Below are positions 8,795 through 16,607 of a DNA stretch of 64,000 nucleotides, piece by piece; the stretch's first letter is position 1; each line of letters begins with the position of its first letter. The notes beneath the pieces were generated by a model, which had not been told where the DNA came from, did not search any database, and saw only the letters and a program-made list of their open reading frames with translations. The position numbers and the translations under genes were made by a program. The stretch is taken from the NCBI RefSeq assembly GCF_039522525.1, contig NZ_BAAADO010000002.1:310001-374000 (forward strand), given 5' to 3'. Source of the DNA: Salinibacillus aidingensis (GTDB lineage Bacteria; Bacillota; Bacilli; Bacillales; Alkalibacillaceae).

Positions 8795-9628
8795 TTACAC
8801 TTGCCATAAGTACAAGTGTGCCACATCTATTTTGTTATTTATATCAAGAGCTTCACTTGGAATTAGATAAGCCTTTTCACCATAGGTAACTTCATAATCA
8901 CAGGAAAGACATTCTTTTTCATTTTCGTTCAATCCATATGGTCTCTCGATTAATAAATAACCCTTTTCGATTTTGAAGGTCGAATTTGTAATCCTATATC
9001 TAACACTTCGTTTTAACCTTATTTCATTAGATATATCTAGAAGGTTATTGTCACCCAAATCATCTACAAACAACGTAATATTGGCTTTTATATCATCATA
9101 ATAAGTTCTTCTTATTGACTCCCAGTATAAACTTGTACTCATTGACGGTTTCACGAACTCTAGTATTAATGAATAGATTAATTCCAGACCTAGTTTTGTG
9201 ATTATTAATTGAAATTTAGTTTTTTTATTAATGTAAGAACAAGTTATTTCATTGTTCTTTATAATAATCGAGTTCTTTGAATGAACCGAAGCATTTCTTA
9301 ACAATTTTAAGATTCTAAATAGCTGACTTAAAATAAGTTCATCATCATTAGTTTTAGGCAGCCTTTTATGTCGTTGCCTAAATGATTTACCATCTAGTTC
9401 CGGATAAAGTAAATCAACTTTTGCATCTAAAATACTAAAAAAGAGCATTATTCCTAAATGGACGTTATCAGAAATGTTTGCAGTATTTACATAAACTACT
9501 TCCGAGTCTGACATTAGTAGTGAAGTTGTATTCCCTTCGTATGTAACGGTTCGTGTCTCTGGTGTATGAATGCGGGTATTCGTCCTTTCAAGAAACGATA
9601 CTGTTTGTTTTATAAAATCATCAATCAT
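8795..9628 (-). CDS. Uncharacterised protein with HEPN-like R-N-x3-H motif
   Basis: 277 residues, no signal peptide. Residues about 95-135 form a helical stretch containing LLRNASVHSKNS; R111-N-A-S-V-H116 fits the Rx4-6H active-site motif of HEPN ribonucleases, often with N after R as here. The C-terminal third (about 190-277) is beta-rich and unrecognised. HEPN proteins commonly serve in toxin-antitoxin, abortive infection or RNA processing, but no antitoxin-like partner (for example an MNT nucleotidyltransferase) is seen. AAGGGAAGTGGTG lies upstream of the ATG. Low GC and accessory context suggest acquisition by transfer. HEPN assignment is tentative. Confidence 0.6.
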   Translation of the reverse strand: MIDDFIKQTVSFLERTNTRIHTPETRTVTYEGNTTSLLMSDSEVVYVNTANISDNVHLGIMLFFSILDAKVDLLYPELDGKSFRQRHKRLPKTNDDELILSQLFRILKLLRNASVHSKNSIIIKNNEITCSYINKKTKFQLIITKLGLELIYSLILEFVKPSMSTSLYWESIRRTYYDDIKANITLFVDDLGDNNLLDISNEIRLKRSVRYRITNSTFKIEKGYLLIERPYGLNENEKECLSCDYEVTYGEKAYLIPSEALDINNKIDVAHLYLWQV

Positions 9629-9683
9629 ATTTTATCACCACTTCCCTTGAGACGATAATTGTTATTTTTAAATACGCACTTTA

Positions 9684-10075
9684 TTAATATTTACTCACCA
9701 AAAACCACCCATTCTTTAGTTGCTCCCTATTATAGTAAAACCGCTCATTATCCTCATGCCTCGTCACTATTCCGACTGCTGCTTCAACAATGGCTTGTCC
9801 AGCCCAGTTTCCCATTCCATTGTCGGCGCATATCTTGGGTAATAATCTGCTCTTCCTTCTGCAACTAAACAAAACTTGAGAGAACTTCCTGATGAAACAA
9901 CTTCTACCGTTCCATGCTTTGCTTCTAATTTTTTAATAAATGCTGAGACCTGCTCGCAACGATACGTGTAACCTCATTGTCTTCAACAATAGGCAATCGT
10001 TCACACTAATGTCTATTAATTTTTCCTCACTCGTTATGGAGACTTTAGAAGCATTCACTAGCTTATATAAACTGG
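9684..10075 (-). pseudogene. Decayed 3' half of a second cysQ
   Basis: On the minus strand, pieces in different frames match the C-terminal half (about residues 140-265) of the intact CysQ at 21749-22546: SEEKLIDIS vs SEEDLIQKS, LPIVEDNEVTRIVASRS vs LPLTTYSDVTHVVASRS, VSSGSSLKFCLVAEGRADYY vs VSAGSSLKFCLVAEGKADYY, and a last open piece GQAIVEAAVGIVTRHEDNE. A base is missing at MEWETG, and further shifts lie near 9950 and 10005. The N-terminal half is absent. It is diverged from the intact copy, so it is an old paralog or a replaced ortholog rather than a fresh duplication. Confidence 0.85.
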
Positions 10076-10095
10076 AAAAAATGTTCTATAACCAA

Positions 10096-10734
10096 TTAGC
10101 TATCTATCGTTGTGCTATAATCCAAATTCTCAATAGATTGTATTAATCCATTCACTTGTTTCTCTACTTGCATTGCTTGCTCCATGACTTTTTCCATTTC
10201 ACCTACTACCTCATCAGTTGCTCTAAATCCATTTGGTTTGATGGAAGCGACATTTGATTCGTGTTCTAGGGTGTATTCTAACGACTGCACCATATCAAAT
10301 AATCTTACATGAAGTCCTCGCTTTAATTCTTGAATAAGTAATTTATTCGTTAGTTCTACACCTTCCTCTTCATACTGTTCCTTTATTTCATCCATTGCAA
10401 CTGAGACTGACTCAGACATAAATGGACTATCTGGCTCTAGTTCTTCAACGTTTCTTCTAAACCAGATGGAGTAGAGATTCTTGTTAAATGTAGCAAACAC
10501 AGAATGGAACATATTAATACTTAGAATCGATGGCAATTCCTCGTCACCTGTCCAACCGTATTCCTTTATTTCATCCTTTAAGGTTTCCTTCATTACTTTC
10601 TCAATGTCACCCTTTAGACTCTTAGGTACTTTACCAAAACCTAGTTCTTGTCCGATTTTATTTATATGATCCTCCAACCAATCAGCTAAATCATCGAAGT
10701 CCATGATATCTTGTAATTCAAATCCATAACTCAT
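10096..10734 (-). CDS. Uncharacterised acidic helical protein
   Basis: 212 residues, strongly acidic and helical, with no TM or signal peptide. The N-terminal part FDDLADWLEDHINKIGQELG and the C-terminal part (about 165-205, GEMEKVMEQAMQVEKQVNGL) are amphipathic. No family recognised. The ATG at 10732-10734 is preferred over the TTG just before it because AAAGGAG lies eight bases upstream. It is the neighbour of a cysQ remnant and an intact transposase, so part of an unstable accessory patch. Confidence 0.65.
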   Translation of the reverse strand: MSYGFELQDIMDFDDLADWLEDHINKIGQELGFGKVPKSLKGDIEKVMKETLKDEIKEYGWTGDEELPSILSINMFHSVFATFNKNLYSIWFRRNVEELEPDSPFMSESVSVAMDEIKEQYEEEGVELTNKLLIQELKRGLHVRLFDMVQSLEYTLEHESNVASIKPNGFRATDEVVGEMEKVMEQAMQVEKQVNGLIQSIENLDYSTTIDS

Positions 10735-10883
10735 CAAAGAATCTCCTTTATACGTTCTACTATTCTTTCATTATATCATTGTGAGAGAAACTATAGAAAC
10801 CAAGAATCAGATGGTTTGAGCAGCGTTGTTAAATTCTTTAAAATAAGCTAAAATAATATTCAAAAAATGCGGAGTGATGTCGA

Positions 10884-11987
10884 ATGTTTAATCTTAATGG
10901 CAAAGCTTTGTATCAATACCTTAAAGATTGGTTACGTTATTTACTAGATTTCTTTAGACTCTGTTTAACATCAAATTATAAACTTAGAATGGAAGTAATT
11001 GCACTAAGAAGCCAATTATCTCTTTACGAACATCACTATGAAACTCATAATCTACCGAAACCTAAATCATCTCCTGCCTTTAGACAGCTTTGGGTCTTGC
11101 TTTCAAAGTATTTACCAGACTGGAAATCAATCCAACGCATGTTTAAACCGGATACGATTATAAAATGGCATCGTACAGCTTTTTCCGTTTATTGGGCAAA
11201 AAAATCACAGAAAAAAGGAAGACCACAAATATCTCGTGACACAATAAATCTTATAGAACGCGTACATAAGGAAAATCCGTTACTATCACCTGAAAAGATT
11301 CATGAAAAACTAAAAATTTTAGGTTTGAAAAGTCCTCCAGCACCGAACACTATTGCAAAATACTTCCCAGATACCCGCAAATCGCCTACTCAAAAACAAA
11401 TACAATCATGGAAAACATTTTTGAATAATCATCAGAGTGAAATTTGGGGGACTGACTTTTTGACGATTCCTACTTTAAAGTTTGAGGTTCTTTATGTGTT
11501 AGTGATTATCCATCATAAAACACGCAAAATCATTCATTATGCTGTAACAAAAAATCCAAATGCTGAATGGCTGAAGCAACAATTTCGTAATGCTACTCCT
11601 TTTGATCAAAAACCAAAATACTTAATACATGACAATGATCCTGTCTTTCGTTCAAAGGAATTTCAAGCATTTCTAAGAGCTTCTGGAATTCAATCAAAAG
11701 GAACTTCCTTCCATTCACCGTGGCAAAATCCCTATGCAGAAAGAGTGAATGGTACGTTGCGACGAGAACTGCTTGATCATATTATTCCATTAAACGAAAA
11801 CCATCTGGAGCGTTTATTAAAGGAATACATTGATCAATATTACAATACAGAACGCACACACCAAGGAATCAACGATAAAACACCAGTTCCATCACCTGAA
11901 TATATACCTATAGATGCGGAGAATATAAAATTAAAAGCAACTCCTATACTGAATGGACTTTACCATAAGTATAATAGAGTTGCTTAA
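10884..11987 (+). CDS. Transposase with rve (DDE integrase core) domain
   Basis: 367 residues. N-terminal helical/HTH region, then a catalytic integrase core with the three acidic residues in WGTDFLTIP (first D, about residue 192), LIHDNDPVF (second D, about 247) and NPYAERVNGTLRRE (E, about 284). The architecture (single ORF, 'EVIALRSQL' start, 'SPWQNPYAER' motif) is that of stand-alone IS3/IS481-like integrase-core transposases. ATG has GGAGTG upstream. Complete and apparently intact, while a fragment of the same element at 7417-7790 is dead. I could not find terminal inverted repeats or target duplications. Confidence 0.9.
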   Translation: MFNLNGKALYQYLKDWLRYLLDFFRLCLTSNYKLRMEVIALRSQLSLYEHHYETHNLPKPKSSPAFRQLWVLLSKYLPDWKSIQRMFKPDTIIKWHRTAFSVYWAKKSQKKGRPQISRDTINLIERVHKENPLLSPEKIHEKLKILGLKSPPAPNTIAKYFPDTRKSPTQKQIQSWKTFLNNHQSEIWGTDFLTIPTLKFEVLYVLVIIHHKTRKIIHYAVTKNPNAEWLKQQFRNATPFDQKPKYLIHDNDPVFRSKEFQAFLRASGIQSKGTSFHSPWQNPYAERVNGTLRRELLDHIIPLNENHLERLLKEYIDQYYNTERTHQGINDKTPVPSPEYIPIDAENIKLKATPILNGLYHKYNRVA

Positions 11988-12024
11988 ATTGCCAGCACAG
12001 CCTAATTGAATATTTTAACTATCC

Positions 12025-12058
12025 AAGCCTTTTTAAAAACCGGAATTTAAAAGGCTTA
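12025..12058 (+). terminator. Hairpin downstream of transposase gene
   Basis: AAGCCTTTTTAAA pairs with TTTAAAAGGCTT around a short GC loop; the T-run after it (ATTTGT) is short. The remaining gap to 12272 holds no gene that I can see. Confidence 0.45.
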
Positions 12059-12271
12059 TTTGTCATGCCATTTTTTATATTTTGCCTTCCTTAATGAAGG
12101 CCTCATACGAAACGTTTCTGGAGATTTCCCCTTCTTTTACCGTATTTCAGCATTAAACTTTTACTAATTTGGTAGATTACTAACTACTTTTAGTTACGGA
12201 TGGACTTTTTGAAGGCGACAGGGATAGGTGTCATCTTATAGATGGATAAATTCTATCTAACTATCATATAA

Positions 12272-12309
12272 CAAAATAAGCAAGGAGATTAACTTCCCCC
12301 TGCTTATTA
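12272..12309 (-). terminator. S-layer gene terminator
   Basis: AATAAGCAAGG (12275-12285) pairs with CCCTGCTTATT (12298-12308); on the minus strand the stem is followed by TTTTGTTAT. It starts about 33 bases after the S-layer stop codon. Confidence 0.75.
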
Positions 12310-12341
12310 CAAACTATTATTTCATGTGAAATAATTTATAT

Positions 12342-14948
12342 TTATTTTTCTACTGAAACAGAATCTCCAGCTTTAACATTGTAATCATTTGTATCTTTAA
12401 GAGAATCAGCCAATCCATCATCATCAGATACATCAACAATTTTAGCAGAAAGGTCATTTCCATCTACTACATTTGTCCAGTTTGATTCCGAAGGTGTAAC
12501 TGTAAGAACTAACTCATTACCAGATGCTTCAGCTGACACTGTATCAGGTATAGAACCACTACCATCCCAGTCAATTGTATCGTTAGTTGATTCAAGAGTT
12601 AAATCACTTACATCAAAAGTAGTGTCATCTACACTTTCACTAAACGTGAGTTTAAGTATATTAGATGATACTAGCTCAGCACCTTGAAGTGTTGCAGGAG
12701 TGTTGTCAGAAACTAAAACTGAATCTGATGTTGCTGTTACTACATTCCCATCAGCATCTTCTACGCCAGAAACTGAAAGAATGGCATTTGTTCCTGAAGA
12801 ATCTCCAATATTTACACTGCCCTCTGGCAATTCAATAACAACTACGTGCTTATTAGAACTATCATCTTTAATGTAGATGTCTGCATTGCTTGGTAATGCA
12901 TCACCATCTAATTTATAGTTTGATAAATTAAGAGCAGATGTTGTATCTAGCTCTACACCAGAACCATCAACTTTATAAGCAATTTCAAATGTATTTGGAG
13001 TTGTTCCTGTAACAGTTGCGTTTAACTCAGGTTCCTCTGATTCTTCAGCATCAACGCTTACACTAGTAGTTGCTAATGCATTTTTGTTATTTTCAACTAA
13101 GTCAGCAACTGCTCCACTTTCTAAACGGAAAGTGTATGTTCCTGCCTCAAAAGCATTACCAGAAGAAAGTTCTACATCAACTTTTGTATTATCATCTTCG
13201 TTTGAAGAAATAGATAAACCTGAAACATTTATACCATCACGGCGTACAACAAATTGTGAATTCTCTTCTACAGTTACACCTTCGCTAAATTCTAATGTAA
13301 TCGTCTTGTTATCATCAGATACACTTGCACCAGATACTGTTGGAGCAACTGTATCTTTTGTCATTGTAACATCGTGAGAAGATGCATCATTTTTGTTTCC
13401 ATAAACATCAACTAAACCATCATCAGCAAATACAAGAGATAAATCTTGACTTGTATCATTTCCATAAAGGTCAGCTGACGTGAAGTCAATATCAAATGAT
13501 TTTCCAGTAGTATCACCAGGAGTAACTCTTACTTTATCAGGAGCAAATGCTGCTCCGTCTTTCATAACTGTTAGAGCACTTCCAAGGTCAGTTTTTGCAT
13601 CAGCGCTTATGGAACCCAATTTTTTATTAAATACAATTCTTAAGGAGTCTGAATCGACTTGTTCTATGGAGCTAACATCAAGAGCAGATGTGTCTTTTGT
13701 AAATGTCACAGAACCATTATAAGATTCTAAGTAATTACTATTATAGTCGGTCGCTCCAGCAATATATAGAGTAGCATTTGAACCAGTTTCTACAGATGCA
13801 GGTCTATCAAATGTTAATTCAGTAATTGGTGCTGTTGCAGTGTCAAATGAAACAGGCTTACCATTTACACGTAATACTTCTGGTGTACCGTCAATAGCTT
13901 CAGAAAGTTTTACCGTGACTTTATCTGTTGATGCATCATATGATACTTCAGATACTTCTGGTGAAGTTACATCATCTACATTAATGTTATTAATAAATGG
14001 TGCAATTGAATCACCTGAAGTTGTTTTAACTGTATCATTAACTGTTACAGTATATTTCCCATCAAAAAACTCTGTACCGTCAGCATTAGTTATTGTGAGT
14101 GTTTTTTCGTCCTCACTTAATTTTCCTTCTAAATTAGAAAACGTAATAGATTCAGCTTCAGCGTCACCTTCAATTGAAATAGCAGAAGATAGTAAGGAAT
14201 AATCATCACTTGCTGCATCAGTAAAAAGTGTATCTCCGTCTACCGCTTGGTTAAACTGAACTTCAATTTGCTTAGCGTTAATCGCACTTACACTCTCAAC
14301 TTTTGGTTCAGCGTTAAGTACTTGATTAGTCTGATATAAGAAAGTAGCAAATTGTCCACGAGTTACTTCTTCGTCTGGACGGAAATCATCTAATTGGTTA
14401 GTGATTCCTAGGTTTGCTAGAATTTGTACACTGGTTTTATGAGTTGGGTGTACATTCTCAAGGTTAACATCTACATCTGCTCCATTGTCTTCAAGACCAA
14501 ATGCGTTAACGATTGTAGACGCCATTTGTTCACGAGTTAGAGCACGATCTGGTGAGAATTCGTCGTTGCTGTTACCTTTGAATACACCTTGCTCTCCTGC
14601 ACCAGCAATGTAATCTGCGTAAGTGTGGTCTGAAGAAACATCAGAGAAATAGTCACTTACATCAGATGCGCTTGGCAGATTGTTTTCATAGCCTAGTACT
14701 TTAGCGAAAAAGATTGCTGCATGCTCACGAGTTACGGAATCTTTTACACCGTAAGATCCATCCTCATAACCTTGGATCCCTTTTTCTACAACATACTGCA
14801 CACCATCATAGTGAGAGTCACCTGGTTGAACATCAGTGAATTCACTTGCGTCTGTTGCCGCAGATGCTACAGGAGCGATTGCTGCAACTGCAGCTGTTGC
14901 CGCGATGGATGAGGCAGCAAACTTGCGATAAGTCTTTTTGTTTGACAT
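12342..14948 (-). CDS. S-layer protein with three N-terminal SLH domains
   Basis: 868 residues. Signal peptide (about 1-30, ending VASAA), then three S-layer homology domains: SLH1 about 35-85 (TDVQPGDSHYDGVQYV...VTREHAAIFFAKVLG), SLH2 about 95-150 (FSDVSSDHTYADYI...LTREQMASTIVNAFG), SLH3 about 155-210 (VTRGQFATFLYQ). The rest is a chain of Ig-like/bacterial beta-sandwich domains with repeated 'V-x-F-(N/S)-x-x-(V/L)-x' edges (VQFNQAV, VKLSEAI, IVFNKKL, LEFSEGV, LTFSESV). It is very acidic, which fits a halophile. SLH domains bind a pyruvylated cell wall polymer. AAAGGGAGG lies before the ATG. Transcribed from a near-consensus promoter with a ~120-base leader. Confidence 0.95.
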   Translation of the reverse strand: MSNKKTYRKFAASSIAATAAVAAIAPVASAATDASEFTDVQPGDSHYDGVQYVVEKGIQGYEDGSYGVKDSVTREHAAIFFAKVLGYENNLPSASDVSDYFSDVSSDHTYADYIAGAGEQGVFKGNSNDEFSPDRALTREQMASTIVNAFGLEDNGADVDVNLENVHPTHKTSVQILANLGITNQLDDFRPDEEVTRGQFATFLYQTNQVLNAEPKVESVSAINAKQIEVQFNQAVDGDTLFTDAASDDYSLLSSAISIEGDAEAESITFSNLEGKLSEDEKTLTITNADGTEFFDGKYTVTVNDTVKTTSGDSIAPFINNINVDDVTSPEVSEVSYDASTDKVTVKLSEAIDGTPEVLRVNGKPVSFDTATAPITELTFDRPASVETGSNATLYIAGATDYNSNYLESYNGSVTFTKDTSALDVSSIEQVDSDSLRIVFNKKLGSISADAKTDLGSALTVMKDGAAFAPDKVRVTPGDTTGKSFDIDFTSADLYGNDTSQDLSLVFADDGLVDVYGNKNDASSHDVTMTKDTVAPTVSGASVSDDNKTITLEFSEGVTVEENSQFVVRRDGINVSGLSISSNEDDNTKVDVELSSGNAFEAGTYTFRLESGAVADLVENNKNALATTSVSVDAEESEEPELNATVTGTTPNTFEIAYKVDGSGVELDTTSALNLSNYKLDGDALPSNADIYIKDDSSNKHVVVIELPEGSVNIGDSSGTNAILSVSGVEDADGNVVTATSDSVLVSDNTPATLQGAELVSSNILKLTFSESVDDTTFDVSDLTLESTNDTIDWDGSGSIPDTVSAEASGNELVLTVTPSESNWTNVVDGNDLSAKIVDVSDDDGLADSLKDTNDYNVKAGDSVSVEK

Positions 14949-15073
14949 GTAATGTAATCCTCCCTTTAATTACTTGATTTAGTCTATTTGGACCTAGACT
15001 ACTTTCTATTCAGTTTAGTATGTAAGTCTAGGAAAATAGCTTTCCTAACCTAGAAATAATTGGTTCTTAAAAT

Positions 15074-15102
15074 AGTATAGAGATTAGTAGAATATTTGTC
15101 AA
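15074..15102 (-). promoter_or_regulatory. Near-consensus sigma-A promoter of the S-layer gene
   Basis: On the minus strand TTGACA (15097-15102) and TATACT (15074-15079) are spaced by exactly 17 bases. This puts transcription start near 15067 and gives a leader of about 120 nt, in which CTAGAC/GTCTAGG and CCTAGAAA-type inverted segments could form stems that stabilise the message, as is common for S-layer mRNAs. Confidence 0.75.
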
Positions 15103-15463
15103 CAATAATCACCAATAAATCCAATTTCCTGCAAAGTTGGCTGTTTGAAAGGCGAACCTCTTTTCTAGGACAATTACTATTGTACTAGATTTCAGTTTAT
15201 TTTCAAGTGTAACAATGTGGTAAATTTACTGGTAATATCACCTCCGATAGGTTTTTTTTACCAAATGGAATTAAATTCACCGTAAGTCCGGGGTTATGTG
15301 CATGATACACAAATTTTATTTATGAAATGTGCTGTTACTTTCCATTCCTCCTCTCACTCTCTAATGGTTAACTGAAACCTGTATTATGATGCCGGCATTA
15401 GTTAAACCTCCTACACAGAACCAAACGCCTTCTGTCGGAAAAGAATCAAAATTACACATAACA

Positions 15464-15499
15464 AGGTATAGTGAACCATGCTTTCAGTCCACTATACCT
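15464..15499. repeat. 10-bp perfect inverted repeat in the S-layer/UbiA gap
   Basis: AGGTATAGTG and CACTATACCT flank a 16-base loop. There is no T-run. The gap 15103-15660 otherwise holds no convincing gene; the open frame at 15386-15598 has no ribosome binding site and no recognisable product. Confidence 0.5.
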
Positions 15500-15665
15500 G
15501 TAGAATCTCAGATGTGTATTTTACTGTTAATGGCATTACGTCTTTTACCACCTGTTCAAACTAATAATATAATGGGAGAAATAAGCAAGGATATATGATT
15601 TTTTCACTAATACTAACTTATTAGGTCATCCCCACCATTATGATAACTACAAATATATTCTTATG

Positions 15666-15674
15666 TGCTATAAT
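15666..15674 (+). promoter_or_regulatory. Extended -10 promoter of the DPA-type operon
   Basis: TGC-TATAAT is a perfect extended -10 element; the -35 region (ACTACA at about 15646) is poor, as is usual for extended -10 promoters. Transcription start would be near 15681, about 24 bases before the first start codon. Confidence 0.55.
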
Positions 15675-15704
15675 AAATGGCGAAATTTGTTTTAAAATGG
15701 GGAG

Positions 15705-16586
15705 ATGTCTTTGAAATCAACGTCAACCATATACCTAATCTGGAAACAGCTGAGACCACAGCAATGGTCCAAAAACGTGCTTTTATTTTCAGCATTACTC
15801 TTTGCTCAGGAGTATGGGAACATAAATGCTCTCCTTCTATCGGTATTCAGTTTTTTTGCGTATAGTTTAACAGCGAGCAGTATCTATATCTTTAATGATT
15901 ATAAAGACATTGAGTCGGATCGCAATCATCCTGTAAAGAGATACCGGCCCATGGCTTCCGGTTTACTGAAGCCTAAGCTTGCTTTGGGTATTGGGGCGGT
16001 ACTGCTACTCGGCTCACTCAGTACTTCTTTTATTGTAAATCCGATTTTCTTCCTTATATTAATCGTCTATTTTGTCACAAATATAATGTACAGCCTGTAC
16101 CTTAAACATGTGGTTATTATAGATATGATGATCATTGCCTTTGGTTTTGTATTAAGGGCTATTGGCGGGGCTGTAATTATTGAGGTTCCCTTTACACCAT
16201 GGTTCTTATTATGTGCGATGCTTCTGTCCCTGTTTCTTGCTATCGGAAAACGCCGGCATGAGCTGGTGTTATCCATGGAGGAAAACAAGTCCCATCGTAA
16301 GGTTCTGGAGAATTACTCTTTGCCCTTTTTAGACCAGTTAATTAGTATTGTTTCATCTGCGACCATTGTAAGCTATGCAGTTTTTACATTTACATCCAGA
16401 AACTCTCCTTATTTAATGTGGACAATCCCCTTTGTGATCTATGGGATTTTTCGCTATCTTTATTTAATCCATATTAAGAAACTGGGAGGTGCACCGGAGA
16501 AAATCTTATTAGAAGACAAGCATATTCTAGCCACAGTTATTTTATATACCATGAGTGTGATTGTTATTCTTACTTATTTTTCATAA
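15705..16586 (+). CDS. UbiA-family polyprenyl-phosphate phosphoribosyltransferase (DPPR synthase-like)
   Basis: 293 residues with about nine TM helices. RPQQWSKN (17-24) followed by FNDYKDIESDRNHPVKRYRP (63-82) is the signature of decaprenyl-phosphate 5-phosphoribosyltransferase (mycobacterial Rv3806c): N64-D65, D68 and D72 bind the metal, and the basic HPVKRYRP segment contacts PRPP. The second polar motif is KHVVIID (134-140). Expected reaction: polyprenyl phosphate + PRPP to polyprenyl-phosphoryl-5-phosphoribose on the inner membrane face. First gene of an operon with DprE1 and DprE2 homologs, which fixes its role better than homology alone. GGGGAG lies directly before the ATG; a TTG six bases further is an alternative start. 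Confidence 0.9.
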   Translation: MSLKSTSTIYLIWKQLRPQQWSKNVLLFSALLFAQEYGNINALLLSVFSFFAYSLTASSIYIFNDYKDIESDRNHPVKRYRPMASGLLKPKLALGIGAVLLLGSLSTSFIVNPIFFLILIVYFVTNIMYSLYLKHVVIIDMMIIAFGFVLRAIGGAVIIEVPFTPWFLLCAMLLSLFLAIGKRRHELVLSMEENKSHRKVLENYSLPFLDQLISIVSSATIVSYAVFTFTSRNSPYLMWTIPFVIYGIFRYLYLIHIKKLGGAPEKILLEDKHILATVILYTMSVIVILTYFS

Positions 16587-16607
16587 CGTAATGAGAGAAA
16601 GGACTTG

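Noticed and set aside
13840..14202. 120-codon + strand frame inside the S-layer gene
   Set aside because: Antisense shadow produced by the Ser/Thr/Asp-rich coding sequence.
15386..15598. 70-codon open frame between S-layer and UbiA genes
   Set aside because: No ribosome binding site, no recognisable domain, and it spans the 10-bp palindrome.
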